Position numbers and translations under genes: made by a program
Shown: in pieces, positions 1 through 8,714 of the stretch
Position numbering within the stretch: position 1 is the first letter of the stretch
Layout of the letters: each line of letters begins with the position of its first letter
Assembly: GCF_004307995.1 (NCBI RefSeq)
Contig: NZ_SIRE01000003.1
Location: forward strand, 310,001 to 374,000
From: Paenibacillus thalictri
GTDB taxonomy: Bacteria; Bacillota; Bacilli; Paenibacillales; NBRC-103111
Length of the DNA: 64,000 bases
Direction of reading: 5' to 3'
The notes under the pieces: model-generated
What the model saw: only the letters and a program-made list of their open reading frames with translations
Told to the model about the DNA's origin: nothing
Database searches by the model: none

Positions 1-585
1 TTCCGGATCAACGAAGCCGCCGGCGTTCACTCCTGCAACGGCGCCCAGCCGCTGAACCATGGATGTCACTTTCTCGCCTTTGCCGACTTTCCCGGGGACG
101 GCGATGCGAATTTTTTTCGGGTCGGAGACGGTGAGCAGATAACCTTTGAAATTTTTACCCTCGATGGGCTCGATCTGTACGAGCGGTTTTTCCGGTACAT
201 GCGGTTTGGCGGCCGCAGCGGAAGATGAAGGATTCGAGGAGGAAGGGACCTGTACAAGATGGTTGTCCTTCACATCGGAGTAATCGTCAAACCGCTTCCA
301 ATATTGCTCGACGCGTTTATCCAGCTCGTTTTGCCCGATCAAATAAGCACCCCAATGACGATGCTGGGTAGAGATCAGCGTATCCGCCATCATATACCGG
401 AAATTAGTGCCGGACTCCGTTAAATAAAACCATACCGTAAAGATCATACCGAATAAAAACGTAACCAACAGCGTATAAAAAAACAGCGTTATCCAGGAGG
501 AGCTTTTTTTACGGGAGGGTTTGCTTTTTTTGGCAGCAACCTTTGCGGACGCATTTGGTCTCGATGTTTGCAATTGTACGGACAT
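1..585 (-). CDS. Phosphodiester glycosidase-like exported protein (partial, 3' end outside window)
   Basis: About 195 N-terminal residues are visible; the gene runs off the left edge. The ATG at 585 is preceded by a GAAGGGA ribosome site. The protein starts with a basic Ser/Lys-rich stretch, then one membrane segment (about residues 34-55), then an extracytoplasmic part with a Ser/Ala/Pro-rich linker. The last visible residues read GAVAGVNAGGFVDP, a pattern typical of the NAGPA/DUF2233 phosphodiester glycosidase domain, which is often annotated as an exopolysaccharide biosynthesis protein in Bacillales. The family removes N-acetylglucosamine from phosphodiesters; its substrate here is unknown. 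The catalytic part is not in the window, so the family call rests on the beginning of the domain and on the architecture. Confidence 0.65.
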   Translation of the reverse strand, partial: MSVQLQTSRPNASAKVAAKKSKPSRKKSSSWITLFFYTLLVTFLFGMIFTVWFYLTESGTNFRYMMADTLISTQHRHWGAYLIGQNELDKRVEQYWKRFDDYSDVKDNHLVQVPSSSNPSSSAAAAKPHVPEKPLVQIEPIEGKNFKGYLLTVSDPKKIRIAVPGKVGKGEKVTSMVQRLGAVAGVNAGGFVDPE

Positions 586-644
586 TTGCGGCTTCCCTTC
601 GTCAACGGATAGGTACTCTAAGTTTAATAACGTAAAAAAAAGAA

Positions 645-678
645 AAAAGTTTCAGTATGCACTGAACCTTTTTCTTTT
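645..678 (-). terminator. Rho-independent terminator after the LytTR-GGDEF-EAL gene
   Basis: TTCAGT and ACTGAA pair around an ATGC loop inside an A-run/T-run context, so it could work in both directions. It lies just after the stop at 681 when read on the minus strand. Confidence 0.6.
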
Positions 679-680
679 GG

Positions 681-2492
681 TTACTGTGGATATAGCTGTT
701 TGTTCTCCTGCAGCAGCCGCTCGAAGTCTTTGGCCGGCACAGGTTTGCTGAATACGTAGCCTTGTATTTCATCGCAGCCTTGGCCGATCAGAAAGGCAAG
801 CTGCTCTTGCGTTTCCACGCCTTCGGCCAGCGATTTGATTTTAAGCCGGTGAGACATTGCGATCAGTGCGGTCACAATGGCTGCATTATCTTCATCGGAG
901 GTGACATCGCGTATAAAGGACTGGTCGATTTTGAGCGTATGTACTCTGAACCGTTTAAGATAACTTAAGGAAGAGTAGCCGGTGCCGAAATCATCTATCG
1001 AAATACGGACTCCCAATTCTCTCAGCTTGTTCATCGAATCGATGATATGGGGGACATTTTGCATGGCGATATTCTCAGTTATTTCCAGACAAAGCAGATT
1101 CGGATCGAGGCCGCTTTCATGCAATGCTTCTTCTACCACGTTGATAAAATTCGATTGATGAAACTGGCTCACCGAAATATTCACCGATACGCATAACGGT
1201 GGGTAACCTTGCTCCTGCCATTCTTTGTTTTGCTTGCAGGCCATCTTCAGCACCCAGTTGCCGATAGGGATGATAAGTCCCGTTTCTTCGGCCAGCGGAA
1301 TAAATTCGCCTGGAGACACCAGCCCCCAAATCGGATGGTTCCAGCGCAGCAAACATTCCATTCCGAATACTTGGCCTGTCTTCAAATTGACAAGTGGTTG
1401 ATAATGAATGCTGAATTCACGCCGTTCCAGCGCTCTGCGCATGTCAACTTCCAGGTTCAGCCGGTGCAAGGAACGTTTGTTCATATCGGGATGATATACT
1501 TGGTACGTATTGCCGCCTTTTTCCTTCGACCTGTACATGGCGATGTCGGCGTTCTTCAACAAAGTTTCCGATTCCGTGCCGTCCTGCGGATAAATGCTGA
1601 TGCCGACGCTTGAAGTTACGAACAACTCGCAATTCTCCACGATAAAAGGTTCCTTCAAAAGCGTCGGAATGCCTCTGGCGAATTGCACAGCCTCATCGAC
1701 ATGCGCCATATCGTTTATGATAAAAATAAATTCGTCGCCGCTGTATCTTGCCACAAAATCTTTGGCTTTCACATAAACTTCCAGTCTTCGCGCCAACTGT
1801 TGAAGCAGTTGGTCCCCTACATGATGGCCAAGCGTATCGTTAATTACTTTAAACCGGTCCAAGTCAAAGAAAATAACGGCAAAACTCGTACCGTCTTTTT
1901 TCGACTTTTGAAACGACTCGTTTAATCGGTCGTGAAGCAAGGTCCGGTTCGGCAAATTCGTCAGGGAATCGTGATAGGCCATATGCACAAGTTTTTCTTC
2001 GGCTTTGCGGCGTTCATTTACAGCGCGGATGGTAGCGTACGATTTTAAAAATTGTTCATCTGCATGTTCGATCAAGTCTTTCAAGCGCTGATTGTAGAGC
2101 TTTTCATATTCTCCGTCATCTTGCTTGAGAGAGCTGGCGTCTTTCAGCAATTCCATGACATTCTCAATATGCTCCTTGTGAATGCGGGCGGCGGAAGCCG
2201 ATTTGGTCCATTTAAGGTTGGGATTGCCCAAATGCACGATGCCTTTTTTGGCGTCGTAATCTTCAACATGGTTCATATTGACAATGTTAGAGCTGTCAAG
2301 CAAACGAAAACCGTCTTCGTACAACCATTCTTCCAGGTTGTCGAAAGAAAAGTCGAGGTAATATTGAGATTCCCTTGTATGAATAATGACTTCGCGGTCC
2401 TTGATACGATCGATTTTCACAACCTCGTTGGAATCTACAATTATTACGTCGGACCCTCGTTTGCCATCTCGAGTAACGGGAATTTTCTGCAT
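681..2492 (-). CDS. LytTR-GGDEF-EAL protein (c-di-GMP turnover coupled to a LytTR domain)
   Basis: 603 residues. Residues about 15-115 read as a LytTR DNA-binding domain, followed by a helical linker (115-165), a GGDEF domain (about 165-330) and an EAL domain (about 345-590). The diguanylate cyclase signature is SGDEF at 251-255, an allowed variant. The EAL motif reads ECL (379-381) but keeps its glutamate, and DDFGTGYSS, LKID and AEGVET are all present, so phosphodiesterase activity is likely. LytTR is the DNA-binding domain used by AgrA, and its fusion to c-di-GMP domains next to an agr-like operon suggests that peptide signalling and c-di-GMP meet here; this is inference. Start ATG with GGAG upstream. 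Its 5' region shares a 23-nt motif with the agr operon (2667-2689 and 4240-4262). Confidence 0.88.
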   Translation of the reverse strand: MQKIPVTRDGKRGSDVIIVDSNEVVKIDRIKDREVIIHTRESQYYLDFSFDNLEEWLYEDGFRLLDSSNIVNMNHVEDYDAKKGIVHLGNPNLKWTKSASAARIHKEHIENVMELLKDASSLKQDDGEYEKLYNQRLKDLIEHADEQFLKSYATIRAVNERRKAEEKLVHMAYHDSLTNLPNRTLLHDRLNESFQKSKKDGTSFAVIFFDLDRFKVINDTLGHHVGDQLLQQLARRLEVYVKAKDFVARYSGDEFIFIINDMAHVDEAVQFARGIPTLLKEPFIVENCELFVTSSVGISIYPQDGTESETLLKNADIAMYRSKEKGGNTYQVYHPDMNKRSLHRLNLEVDMRRALERREFSIHYQPLVNLKTGQVFGMECLLRWNHPIWGLVSPGEFIPLAEETGLIIPIGNWVLKMACKQNKEWQEQGYPPLCVSVNISVSQFHQSNFINVVEEALHESGLDPNLLCLEITENIAMQNVPHIIDSMNKLRELGVRISIDDFGTGYSSLSYLKRFRVHTLKIDQSFIRDVTSDEDNAAIVTALIAMSHRLKIKSLAEGVETQEQLAFLIGQGCDEIQGYVFSKPVPAKDFERLLQENKQLYPQ

Positions 2493-2666
2493 CAGAGTTC
2501 AGCTCCAAGAGGGATTCTACAGTCTCGTAATCTTATCATAAAAGAAATGGATACATATGACATGATTAAATAGACTTATTTTAAAAAAGTCTTTAGGTTT
2601 AAGGCAATAGAGAGCATATTTGTGACATGTTTATACAAATATAAACTTTAATATACATAAAGACAA

Positions 2667-2689
2667 GAAACAAGTGGAATTTTGTCGAA
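2667..2689. promoter_or_regulatory. Shared 23-nt motif with TGTCGAA core, upstream of the LytTR-GGDEF-EAL gene
   Basis: The site begins GAAACAAGTGGAA and ends in TGTCGAA, which matches the Spo0A-box core. The same motif with the same spacing lies at 4240-4262 upstream of the agr-like operon. It is 175 nt from the start codon at 2492. The binding protein is unknown; Spo0A and LytTR regulators are the candidates. Confidence 0.45.
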
Positions 2690-2718
2690 TTTTATTGTGA
2701 GAAATGATAGAACATGAA

Positions 2719-2752
2719 AAAGACCGATCTTCGTATAAGAAGATCGGTCTTT
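2719..2752 (-). terminator. Terminator of the agr-like operon
   Basis: Perfect 14-bp stem (arms 2719-2732 and 2739-2752) with a GTATAA loop; on the minus strand it follows agrD and ends in a T-run. Confidence 0.85.
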
Positions 2753-2769
2753 CAGAGCTTACAAAATAA

Positions 2770-2889
2770 TTACTTCAGCAATTCTTGTGGAGTCTCAGGA
2801 CGGTGCCCGATCCAGGAGTTTGTCCCTACGAAAAAAGCAGCGACAATAACAAGGACGGCGTTTGCGATGATAGCGGCTTTAGCTTTCAT
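2770..2889 (-). CDS. agrD: AgrD-like cyclic lactone autoinducer precursor
   Basis: A 39-residue ORF with a perfect AAAGGAGGT ribosome site 7 nt before the ATG at 2889. The N-terminal half is a hydrophobic amphipathic leader (MKAKAAIIANAVLVIVAAFF), the middle holds the presumed signal core TNSWIGHR, and the tail PETPQELLK is the acidic recognition tail seen in AgrD proteins. The position where staphylococcal AgrD has the ring-forming cysteine is a serine, so the product would be an ester lactone rather than a thiolactone. It overlaps the 3' end of agrB by 11 nt, as expected for translational coupling. Confidence 0.85.
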   Translation of the reverse strand: MKAKAAIIANAVLVIVAAFFVGTNSWIGHRPETPQELLK

Positions 2890-3442
2890 GAAATGACCTC
2901 CTTTCCACGAAATCTCTTAAATTGTAAGCTGGTGTAGTTGTTAAAACCGCTTGCATTAAAAATGCCGCGGAAAAAACCGGAGATTGGATGAAGAAGTTGC
3001 TCGCAGCCGTCACCATGCAAATCCATTTCAGAAGAGGGTAATATTTCGGCTTAATACGGCTTACGTTTTCGATGCCGTTCGGAGCGGTTTTGAAAAAGAT
3101 CGCTATGGATGCAGCGTCACAGAAATAACCTGCATAATGATATGGAAAATCGACATGTCCCAAAATAACGAAAATGCCGATAGTGAAAATACAGCAAGAT
3201 AACGAAGACGACATATGCAGTCCGCCGCTGAAATATCGGATGAATAAAAATGCGACGATGCCGACGGTAACTTGAGCCACATGAGAAGTGAAGAAACAGA
3301 TGATGTACGTCACGATGAAGGCAACGATCGTATTGATCAACAAGCTCAGCGCGTATTTCAGCGCGGTCTCGGAAGCCGCATTCGGATTGTGCTTGCGGAT
3401 GGAAACAGCAAAAAAATGAGCGGAACGATCAATAAAGTTCAT
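2879..3442 (-). CDS. agrB: AgrB-like accessory gene regulator protease
   Basis: 187 residues, the usual AgrB length, with several membrane helices. The catalytic pair is visible as His76 and Cys83 in RYFSGGLHMSSSLSC, with the same 7-residue spacing as His77/Cys84 of S. aureus AgrB. It is expected to cut the C-terminal tail of the adjacent AgrD peptide and cyclise it at the cytoplasmic membrane. The start at 3442 overlaps the upstream gene by 4 nt (ATGA). Confidence 0.9.
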   Translation of the reverse strand: MNFIDRSAHFFAVSIRKHNPNAASETALKYALSLLINTIVAFIVTYIICFFTSHVAQVTVGIVAFLFIRYFSGGLHMSSSLSCCIFTIGIFVILGHVDFPYHYAGYFCDAASIAIFFKTAPNGIENVSRIKPKYYPLLKWICMVTAASNFFIQSPVFSAAFLMQAVLTTTPAYNLRDFVERRSFHES

Positions 3443-4113
3443 TTTTTAGCCAACCTTTCTCGCCGTTGCTTCCACAGTCTTTTGTTGCGCCGATAGGATA
3501 GGTACAAGGTTACCAGAAATACGAGACAAAGGATAACCGGAATAAAAAAGTGAAGCGACAGCACTTCAAAAGAGATAAGTTCCGCCTGCATGATAGCTAC
3601 GCTAATAATTAAAAAAGCCGATAACAAAAAATTGTAGCCTTTCAGCGCATCGGATGTCGTGATATGAAATCCGATCTTGGTTCTTTGCAGGAACGCGACG
3701 CAACACATCAGCAGAAGGGCGGTAACAAGCTGCAATGATATCACATGAGGCAAGGAGGTTTGAATCAGTTCTTCGGACGTCACTCCCAAACTGGTGCCGA
3801 TCGATATGTACAAACCTTCAAATATCGAAATCGCTAGATTTCCTACAAAACATACCAGAAAGGAAAATAGAAGCGGCAACCGGAACATCAGCATGATCAT
3901 AATCACTTCTACGGTCATGGTGGGTAGCACGGCAAAGCTGATCAGCTGCAGGAAATCACGTATGTAAAAGGAGATCGCCGATAAAGATACAGCGAGAGGA
4001 ATGATTTTATGCCATGAATAACGGATATCCATTCTAAAGGCCGAAAGGGAGATTAATAACATAGCAGTGTATTCTATCGAGCTAAATAAGACCTTAATCA
4101 GGTAGGCGAACAT
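3439..4113 (-). CDS. AgrC-like membrane protein without a kinase domain
   Basis: 224 residues, almost entirely hydrophobic with six or more predicted membrane segments, ending in a basic cytoplasmic tail (SYRRNKRLWKQRRERLAKK). Size and topology resemble the peptide-sensing membrane half of AgrC, but there is no His-kinase dimerisation or ATPase domain here or in the neighbouring genes. It is first in a three-gene operon with agrB and agrD, with ATGA overlap. AAAGGGG lies before the ATG. It might sense the peptide and signal through another protein, or act in export or immunity; none of this can be read from sequence alone. Confidence 0.6.
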   Translation of the reverse strand: MFAYLIKVLFSSIEYTAMLLISLSAFRMDIRYSWHKIIPLAVSLSAISFYIRDFLQLISFAVLPTMTVEVIMIMLMFRLPLLFSFLVCFVGNLAISIFEGLYISIGTSLGVTSEELIQTSLPHVISLQLVTALLLMCCVAFLQRTKIGFHITTSDALKGYNFLLSAFLIISVAIMQAELISFEVLSLHFFIPVILCLVFLVTLYLSYRRNKRLWKQRRERLAKK

Positions 4114-4239
4114 ATTGATCCCCTTTGAATAGATTGTAAAATAGGTAGGATGAGAAGAATATAGTAGAAAAGTCCTCTTTTTGAAAGAAGAAATTATATA
4201 ATTATTTACTATATTACATTTTATTACACTTGTTGATAC

Positions 4240-4262
4240 GAAACAAGCGGAAAAATGTCGAA
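4240..4262. promoter_or_regulatory. Shared 23-nt motif with TGTCGAA core, upstream of the agr-like operon
   Basis: Begins GAAACAAGCGGAA and ends TGTCGAA, with the same length and spacing as 2667-2689. It is 127 nt upstream of the ATG at 4113. Confidence 0.45.
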
Positions 4263-4288
4263 AACTGTGACTTAGGTTCCTTTACAGA

Positions 4289-4876
4289 TTACGATTTGAC
4301 GGTCAGCATCACCAAGGAGATAAAGTTAAGCGCGGAATGCGCAAATATTGTAGTTCCAATAGAGCCGGACTTTTTGTAATAATGACAAAATAGCATACCC
4401 ACCAGAAAATAGGTAACTAAACGGTCAGGGCTGAAATGACCTAAGGAAAATAAAGCGGAAGAGACCGACGCCCCCACCCAAAAGTTGTATTTTTCGCTTA
4501 AGAAGCCAAAAATAATTTTCCGGTATGCCACCTCTTCGACAATTGGTGCTACGACGATCGTATAAAACGGCATAATAACATAACTTTGAATCAGCGTGTC
4601 GGGCAAATTGGGCAGAGGTTTGAATATGACCGCGCAAACCAAGTGAACAATCAGTCCAGCCCTTAACGCCCTAAAAGTCCAAACGTAAAATCCCTTGTTT
4701 TTTAACACGGCGTCAAAGCTTGCGGACCTGATTTCATTGCGAAGCAAGTATATGTACAAAGCCAGGCTAATGCCGGGTAAAAGCGCAACTGTGTACTTAT
4801 TTAAAATAAAAACGATGGGACCCGGTCCGACAATGAGAAAAAATACTAGAAGAACCCATTTATATTCGCGTGGCAA
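4289..4876 (-). CDS. CPBP family intramembrane glutamic protease (CAAX/Abi type)
   Basis: 195 residues with about six membrane helices. The three family motifs are present: EEVAYR (E114, E115, R119), F-x3-H (His147 in FSLGH) and HxxxN (His180, Asn184). Such proteins cleave substrates within the membrane and often sit next to peptide-signal or bacteriocin loci as processing or immunity factors. It lies upstream of the agr-like operon on the same strand but is separated from it by 175 nt, so it is probably transcribed separately. The start appears to be TTG at 4876 with AAGGA 9 nt upstream. Confidence 0.82.
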   Translation of the reverse strand: MPREYKWVLLVFFLIVGPGPIVFILNKYTVALLPGISLALYIYLLRNEIRSASFDAVLKNKGFYVWTFRALRAGLIVHLVCAVIFKPLPNLPDTLIQSYVIMPFYTIVVAPIVEEVAYRKIIFGFLSEKYNFWVGASVSSALFSLGHFSPDRLVTYFLVGMLFCHYYKKSGSIGTTIFAHSALNFISLVMLTVKS

Positions 4877-5056
4877 TCGATGACGTCCTTTCCGTTATGT
4901 ACTCATTTCGCCGGCAATCGGCTGAACTATTCCCGTTAAGTAAAGCTTATTATAATAGTGAATGCAAAAAGAAACCACCGTTAAAATAGTGGTACTGAGC
5001 ATAATTTTGTATTTAAAAGGCTTGAGCTAAGGCCGTCATCACATACATATGTTCTC

Positions 5057-5392
5057 TCATATCGCGGCTCCTTCGCCCAATAACGCATGTTTTGTTTTCA
5101 ACGGTTTCCTTGCCCGGTGGCGTTGGTTGCAGAATCCGACGTTTTCATAGCGAAGCGGAACTCCAGACTCGTGTTGGTATTGCTCGCAACCGATCTGAGA
5201 ATGAGCCCGTGCAGCTTTTTTTGGCGAAGCAGGGGCATCGTGTCCGGTTCGATCATTCGCCAAGCGGCTTCTGCCAAGCTCCAAATCTCTAATATAGGTG
5301 CGGGGCAGCCCGCTTTTTTTGGCAGCTTCTCGAAGGGACATGTCACCGCGCAAGCTTTTTAAAATCATACCTAGATCGTGCGATATATTCAT
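5057..5392 (-). CDS. Short Xre-family HTH protein, C-terminus probably altered
   Basis: From the ATG at 5392 the first 40 residues (MNISHDLGMILKSLRGDMSL onward) are a clear Xre-type helix-turn-helix of the kind common in Paenibacillus. After YIRDLELG the conserved continuation is lost and the next 70 residues, rich in Lys, Arg and Cys, match nothing I recognise. Another frame over the same DNA begins with a plausible LAEAA stretch, so a frameshift near 5270-5280 is possible. The ribosome site is a G-rich GAGGGGGG. It may be a degraded regulator or a short DNA-binding protein. Confidence 0.5.
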   Translation of the reverse strand: MNISHDLGMILKSLRGDMSLREAAKKSGLPRTYIRDLELGRSRLANDRTGHDAPASPKKAARAHSQIGCEQYQHESGVPLRYENVGFCNQRHRARKPLKTKHALLGEGAAI

Positions 5393-5565
5393 CTGTTTCA
5401 AGCCCCCCTCTGTTGTTATTGTACAACGCTCCCCTATGTAAAATAAATAATAACTTTTGGACATAGATGGCAATTACAGAAAAGAATGGAGGGAAATATT
5501 GACGCCTGCTGTGAATAAATTTAAACTAATAAGGAAATAAAAGGAATTTCTAGCGGAGGTGCGTC

Positions 5566-6003
5566 TTGAGATATAAAATGATGAACCGGTGGAATGTGTA
5601 CGAGCCCTTCTATATCCATTTTAACGGCATGAGCATTGCCGACATCGTCATTACGGACCACGCTAAGCTGCGCTGGACGGAGCGGATTGACCGCAAACAA
5701 GACGGCATCGAGCATATATGCTCGTATTTATGGCATCATCTGAGGAACAGCACCATAGAGGCGTATCATGAGAAGGAAAAAGATGTTTATTTAATAGAAG
5801 GCGATATGGTGATGGTTGCGGAGTTTTTTGAAATGAACGATGAATTCGATCTTTCCGGAAATCCGCTGTATAAGATGGTAGTCATCACGTTCCTCGGAAA
5901 ATTGTCTACCGATATCGGCCTGCGCGACTTGAAGACGTATTACTCATGGCTTCGGCACTCCCGCCGTATGACCTTAATGAAGCATGGACGCAAGCGGAGA
6001 TAA
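5566..6003 (+). CDS. Conserved hypothetical protein
   Basis: 145 residues with a TTG start at 5566 and GCGGAGGT 6 nt upstream. No signal peptide or membrane segment. The protein has a balanced charge, a DHAKLRWTERIDR segment, and ends in a basic tail (RRMTLMKHGRKRR). I do not recognise a domain with assigned function. It lies between the Xre-like gene and the AraC gene on the opposite strand, and the ribosome site and codon use suggest a real gene. Confidence 0.7.
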   Translation: MRYKMMNRWNVYEPFYIHFNGMSIADIVITDHAKLRWTERIDRKQDGIEHICSYLWHHLRNSTIEAYHEKEKDVYLIEGDMVMVAEFFEMNDEFDLSGNPLYKMVVITFLGKLSTDIGLRDLKTYYSWLRHSRRMTLMKHGRKRR

Positions 6004-6012
6004 ACTACCTTT

Positions 6013-6873
6013 TTAAGTGGCGCAATCGTAAGGTTTAAAGTTTTGGTCGCAGCGGTAGTCGGAAGGCGAGCTGCCGTACCATTTTTTGAATTGTTTGGAG
6101 AAATACAGCGCGTCGGTAAAACCGACCGACGATGCAACCTGCTCAACGGTCAGCGGCTCAAGCAGCAGCAGCTTGGCGCGTTCCATCCGGATTTTAAGCA
6201 GAAACTGCGAGGGCGACATCCCGGTATATTGCTTGAACATTTTGGACAGATGGGTTCGATGGTAACCAAGCGTTTGCGCCATCTGCTCGATCGAAACAGG
6301 CTGATAATACTGCAAGGTCAGCCAGCGAATGGCTTGATCGACCTGCTGGCGGATGGCGGAAATCTCCTCTTTCAGAGGTTCAGTGGACGTCCGGTGACGG
6401 GCCAGTTCCGCAAAGATAAGCCGCAAATAAGCTCCGGCTTCCATATCGCAGCCTGCCGGGCCTTCCAGCAGCGTTTGCTCTACGTGCCGGTACAGCGAAG
6501 ATACCTTTCTGCTGAACGGAGACTGAACGACGGGTTTATTTATGGAAATTCCGAGCGTGCTAAGAAATTCGTCGGCTCTTGTTCCTTTAAATCCGATCCA
6601 GCGGTAGCTCCAAGGGTCAGTTTCATCCGATACATAAGCTGTCAGTTCGCCCGGGAATATATAAAAGCTGGCACCCTTCTCCAGCGTATATTCATGGCCT
6701 GCGCAGCTAAACCGGCCCTTGCCGGACAATACGTAATGAACGAGATGGTAGTCGACCACTTTGGGGCCGACGTCATGAAGCGGAGGGGTTTGGGCATGGC
6801 CGCCGAACAATACGGTAAGCTCGCCTTTGCCGGAATGCGGATTGATGGTGACGGAGTGCGTCGGAGTGATCAT
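6013..6873 (-). CDS. AraC family regulator (MsmR/MelR-like)
   Basis: 286 residues: an N-terminal cupin-type effector-binding domain (about 20-150) and a C-terminal double HTH (about 185-280), including GYHRTHLSKMFKQYTGMSP and GFTDALYFSKQFKKWYGSSP. It is divergent from the alpha-galactosidase gene at 7189, so it probably activates that gene in response to an alpha-galactoside. Its 3' end lies 10 nt from the convergent hypothetical gene at 5566-6003. Confidence 0.88.
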   Translation of the reverse strand: MITPTHSVTINPHSGKGELTVLFGGHAQTPPLHDVGPKVVDYHLVHYVLSGKGRFSCAGHEYTLEKGASFYIFPGELTAYVSDETDPWSYRWIGFKGTRADEFLSTLGISINKPVVQSPFSRKVSSLYRHVEQTLLEGPAGCDMEAGAYLRLIFAELARHRTSTEPLKEEISAIRQQVDQAIRWLTLQYYQPVSIEQMAQTLGYHRTHLSKMFKQYTGMSPSQFLLKIRMERAKLLLLEPLTVEQVASSVGFTDALYFSKQFKKWYGSSPSDYRCDQNFKPYDCAT

Positions 6874-7188
6874 GGCGTGTCATCGACCTTTCGCTGGATG
6901 GTGGCATGCAATTGCAACGGACTACATTTGTACTGAAAACTTTGGCGATTCCAGGCATTTCCTTCATTCGCCGGGAATCAGAAAACAGGCGATTTATCGG
7001 CATCTTACGTACACTACTTAACATTCACTCGTGATTATACCGGGGCCGCTGAAAATGCGCAATTATAAATTACTGCAAACAGACTACATTTCTCCATACG
7101 AAAATGGTATGTATCCATATGCTTGGGCGCAAGTTGGGAGTATAGTAAGTCGTAGATCGATTAATCCCTTATAGGAGGCTCTACACTT
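6874..7188. promoter_or_regulatory. Divergent promoter region between araC-type regulator and alpha-galactosidase
   Basis: 315 nt without a gene. It holds a small dyad CATAC/GTATG (7095-7099 and 7107-7111), a possible operator, and a good AGGAGG ribosome site (7171-7176) for the gene at 7189. Nothing else stands out. Confidence 0.45.
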
Positions 7189-8490
7189 ATGCCGAAGGTT
7201 ACTTTCTTGGGTGCGGGAAGCACCGTATTTGCCAAAAATGTACTTGGAGATGTGATGCTGACTCCGGCATTGCAAGATTTCGAGATTGCTTTGTTCGACA
7301 TTAGCCAAGAGCGGTTGAAAGATTCGGAGAACATGCTCAACAATATTAAGATGTCGTCAGGCAGCACCTGTACCGTGAAAGCGTATACGGACCGCAAGGA
7401 AGCGCTGCGCGGCGCCAAATATGTAGTAAACGCGATTCAGGTCGGCGGGTATGACCCTTGCACGATCACCGACTTTGAGATTCCCAAAAAATACGGCCTG
7501 CGTCAAACGATTGCCGATACGGTTGGCATCGGCGGTTTGTTCCGCAATTTGCGGACGATTCCGGTTATGCTTGATTTTGCCCGCGATATGCAAGAGGTTT
7601 GCCCGGATGCGCTGTTCTTGAATTATACGAATCCGATGGCTGTGCTGACTAATGTGATGAATACGCACGGAGGCATTAATACGATCGGTTTGTGCCACAG
7701 CGTGCAGACATGCGTATCGCATCTGTTCCGCGACCTCGGGATCGAAACCGAAGGCGTTAAATCCAAAATTGCCGGCATTAACCATATGGCTTGGCTGCTT
7801 GAGGTTTCCAAGGACGGCGTCGACCTGTATCCGGAAATCAAACGCCGCGCTGCCGAACGGCAGAAGGAAAAGCACAACGACATGGTGCGTTACGAATTGA
7901 TGTTTAAGTTCGGCTATTACGTCACCGAATCTTCCGAGCATAACGCCGAATACCACCCGTATTTCATCAAGCACAATTATCCGGAGCTGATCGACGCGTT
8001 AAACATTCCGCTGGACGAATACCCGCGCCGCTGCATCCGCCAAATCGAAAGATGGAAAACGATGCGCGAAGAGCTGGTGAACGACCGTAATCTGGAGCAC
8101 AAGCGTTCGCACGAATACGCTTCGTTTATTTTCGAGGCGATGGAAACGAACAATCCATATAAGCTGGGCGGCAATGTGATGAATACAGGCGGGCTGATTC
8201 CTAACCTGCCGAAGGAAGCTTGCGTTGAGGTGCCTTGTCTGATCGACCGCAGCGGCGTCAGCCCGACCTATGTCGGCAATTTGCCACCGCAGCTTGCCGC
8301 GCTGAACAGAACCAACATCAATACGCAGCTGCTCACAGTCGAAGCCGCTATCACCGGCAAAAAAGAGCATATCTACCATGCCGCGCTGCTAGATCCGCAT
8401 ACCAGCTCCGAGCTGTCGATGGACGATATTGTTTCGCTTTGCGACGACTTGATTGAGGCGCATGGCAGTTGGCTTCCGAAGTTTGTGTAA
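7189..8490 (+). CDS. melA: Glycoside hydrolase family 4 alpha-galactosidase
   Basis: 433 residues. The N-terminus VTFLGAGSTVFAKNVLGDV is the NAD-binding Rossmann loop of GH4 enzymes, which hydrolyse glycosides by a redox mechanism needing NAD+ and Mn2+. The metal-binding Cys/His motifs CHSVQT (about 164-169) and GINHMAW (about 192-198) are present. DIVSLCDDLIEAHG near the end also fits the alpha-galactosidase/alpha-glucuronidase branch. The divergent AraC regulator is the usual partner. No transporter is adjacent; the ABC system at 14-18 kb may serve. Alpha-glucosidase specificity cannot be excluded. Confidence 0.87.
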   Translation: MPKVTFLGAGSTVFAKNVLGDVMLTPALQDFEIALFDISQERLKDSENMLNNIKMSSGSTCTVKAYTDRKEALRGAKYVVNAIQVGGYDPCTITDFEIPKKYGLRQTIADTVGIGGLFRNLRTIPVMLDFARDMQEVCPDALFLNYTNPMAVLTNVMNTHGGINTIGLCHSVQTCVSHLFRDLGIETEGVKSKIAGINHMAWLLEVSKDGVDLYPEIKRRAAERQKEKHNDMVRYELMFKFGYYVTESSEHNAEYHPYFIKHNYPELIDALNIPLDEYPRRCIRQIERWKTMREELVNDRNLEHKRSHEYASFIFEAMETNNPYKLGGNVMNTGGLIPNLPKEACVEVPCLIDRSGVSPTYVGNLPPQLAALNRTNINTQLLTVEAAITGKKEHIYHAALLDPHTSSELSMDDIVSLCDDLIEAHGSWLPKFV

Positions 8491-8514
8491 CAAGCAAATC
8501 ACAATAAACATAAG

Positions 8515-8566
8515 AACAGACTGTTTTGGCAGGCTCACAGGCTTGCTGAAACAGTCTGTTTCTTTT
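8515..8566 (+). terminator. Terminator after the alpha-galactosidase gene
   Basis: 12-bp stem (arms 8515-8526 and 8549-8560), then TCTTTTTC. Confidence 0.85.
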
Positions 8567-8714
8567 TCTGCATCCATGTATTTCCCCTCGCAATTAGACA
8601 GAGTCTCCTGTTATTCGGCCGCTGCTCTCCGGCATAAATGCTATACGACAATCTATCATTCCGATATAATAGAGTTGGCAGCACCTGCCTAGCATGGGAA
8701 ATGAGGGAACAAAT

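Noticed and set aside
6043..6936. 297-residue plus-strand frame over the AraC regulator
   Set aside because: Antisense frame without ribosome site; the minus-strand protein has both AraC HTH motifs.
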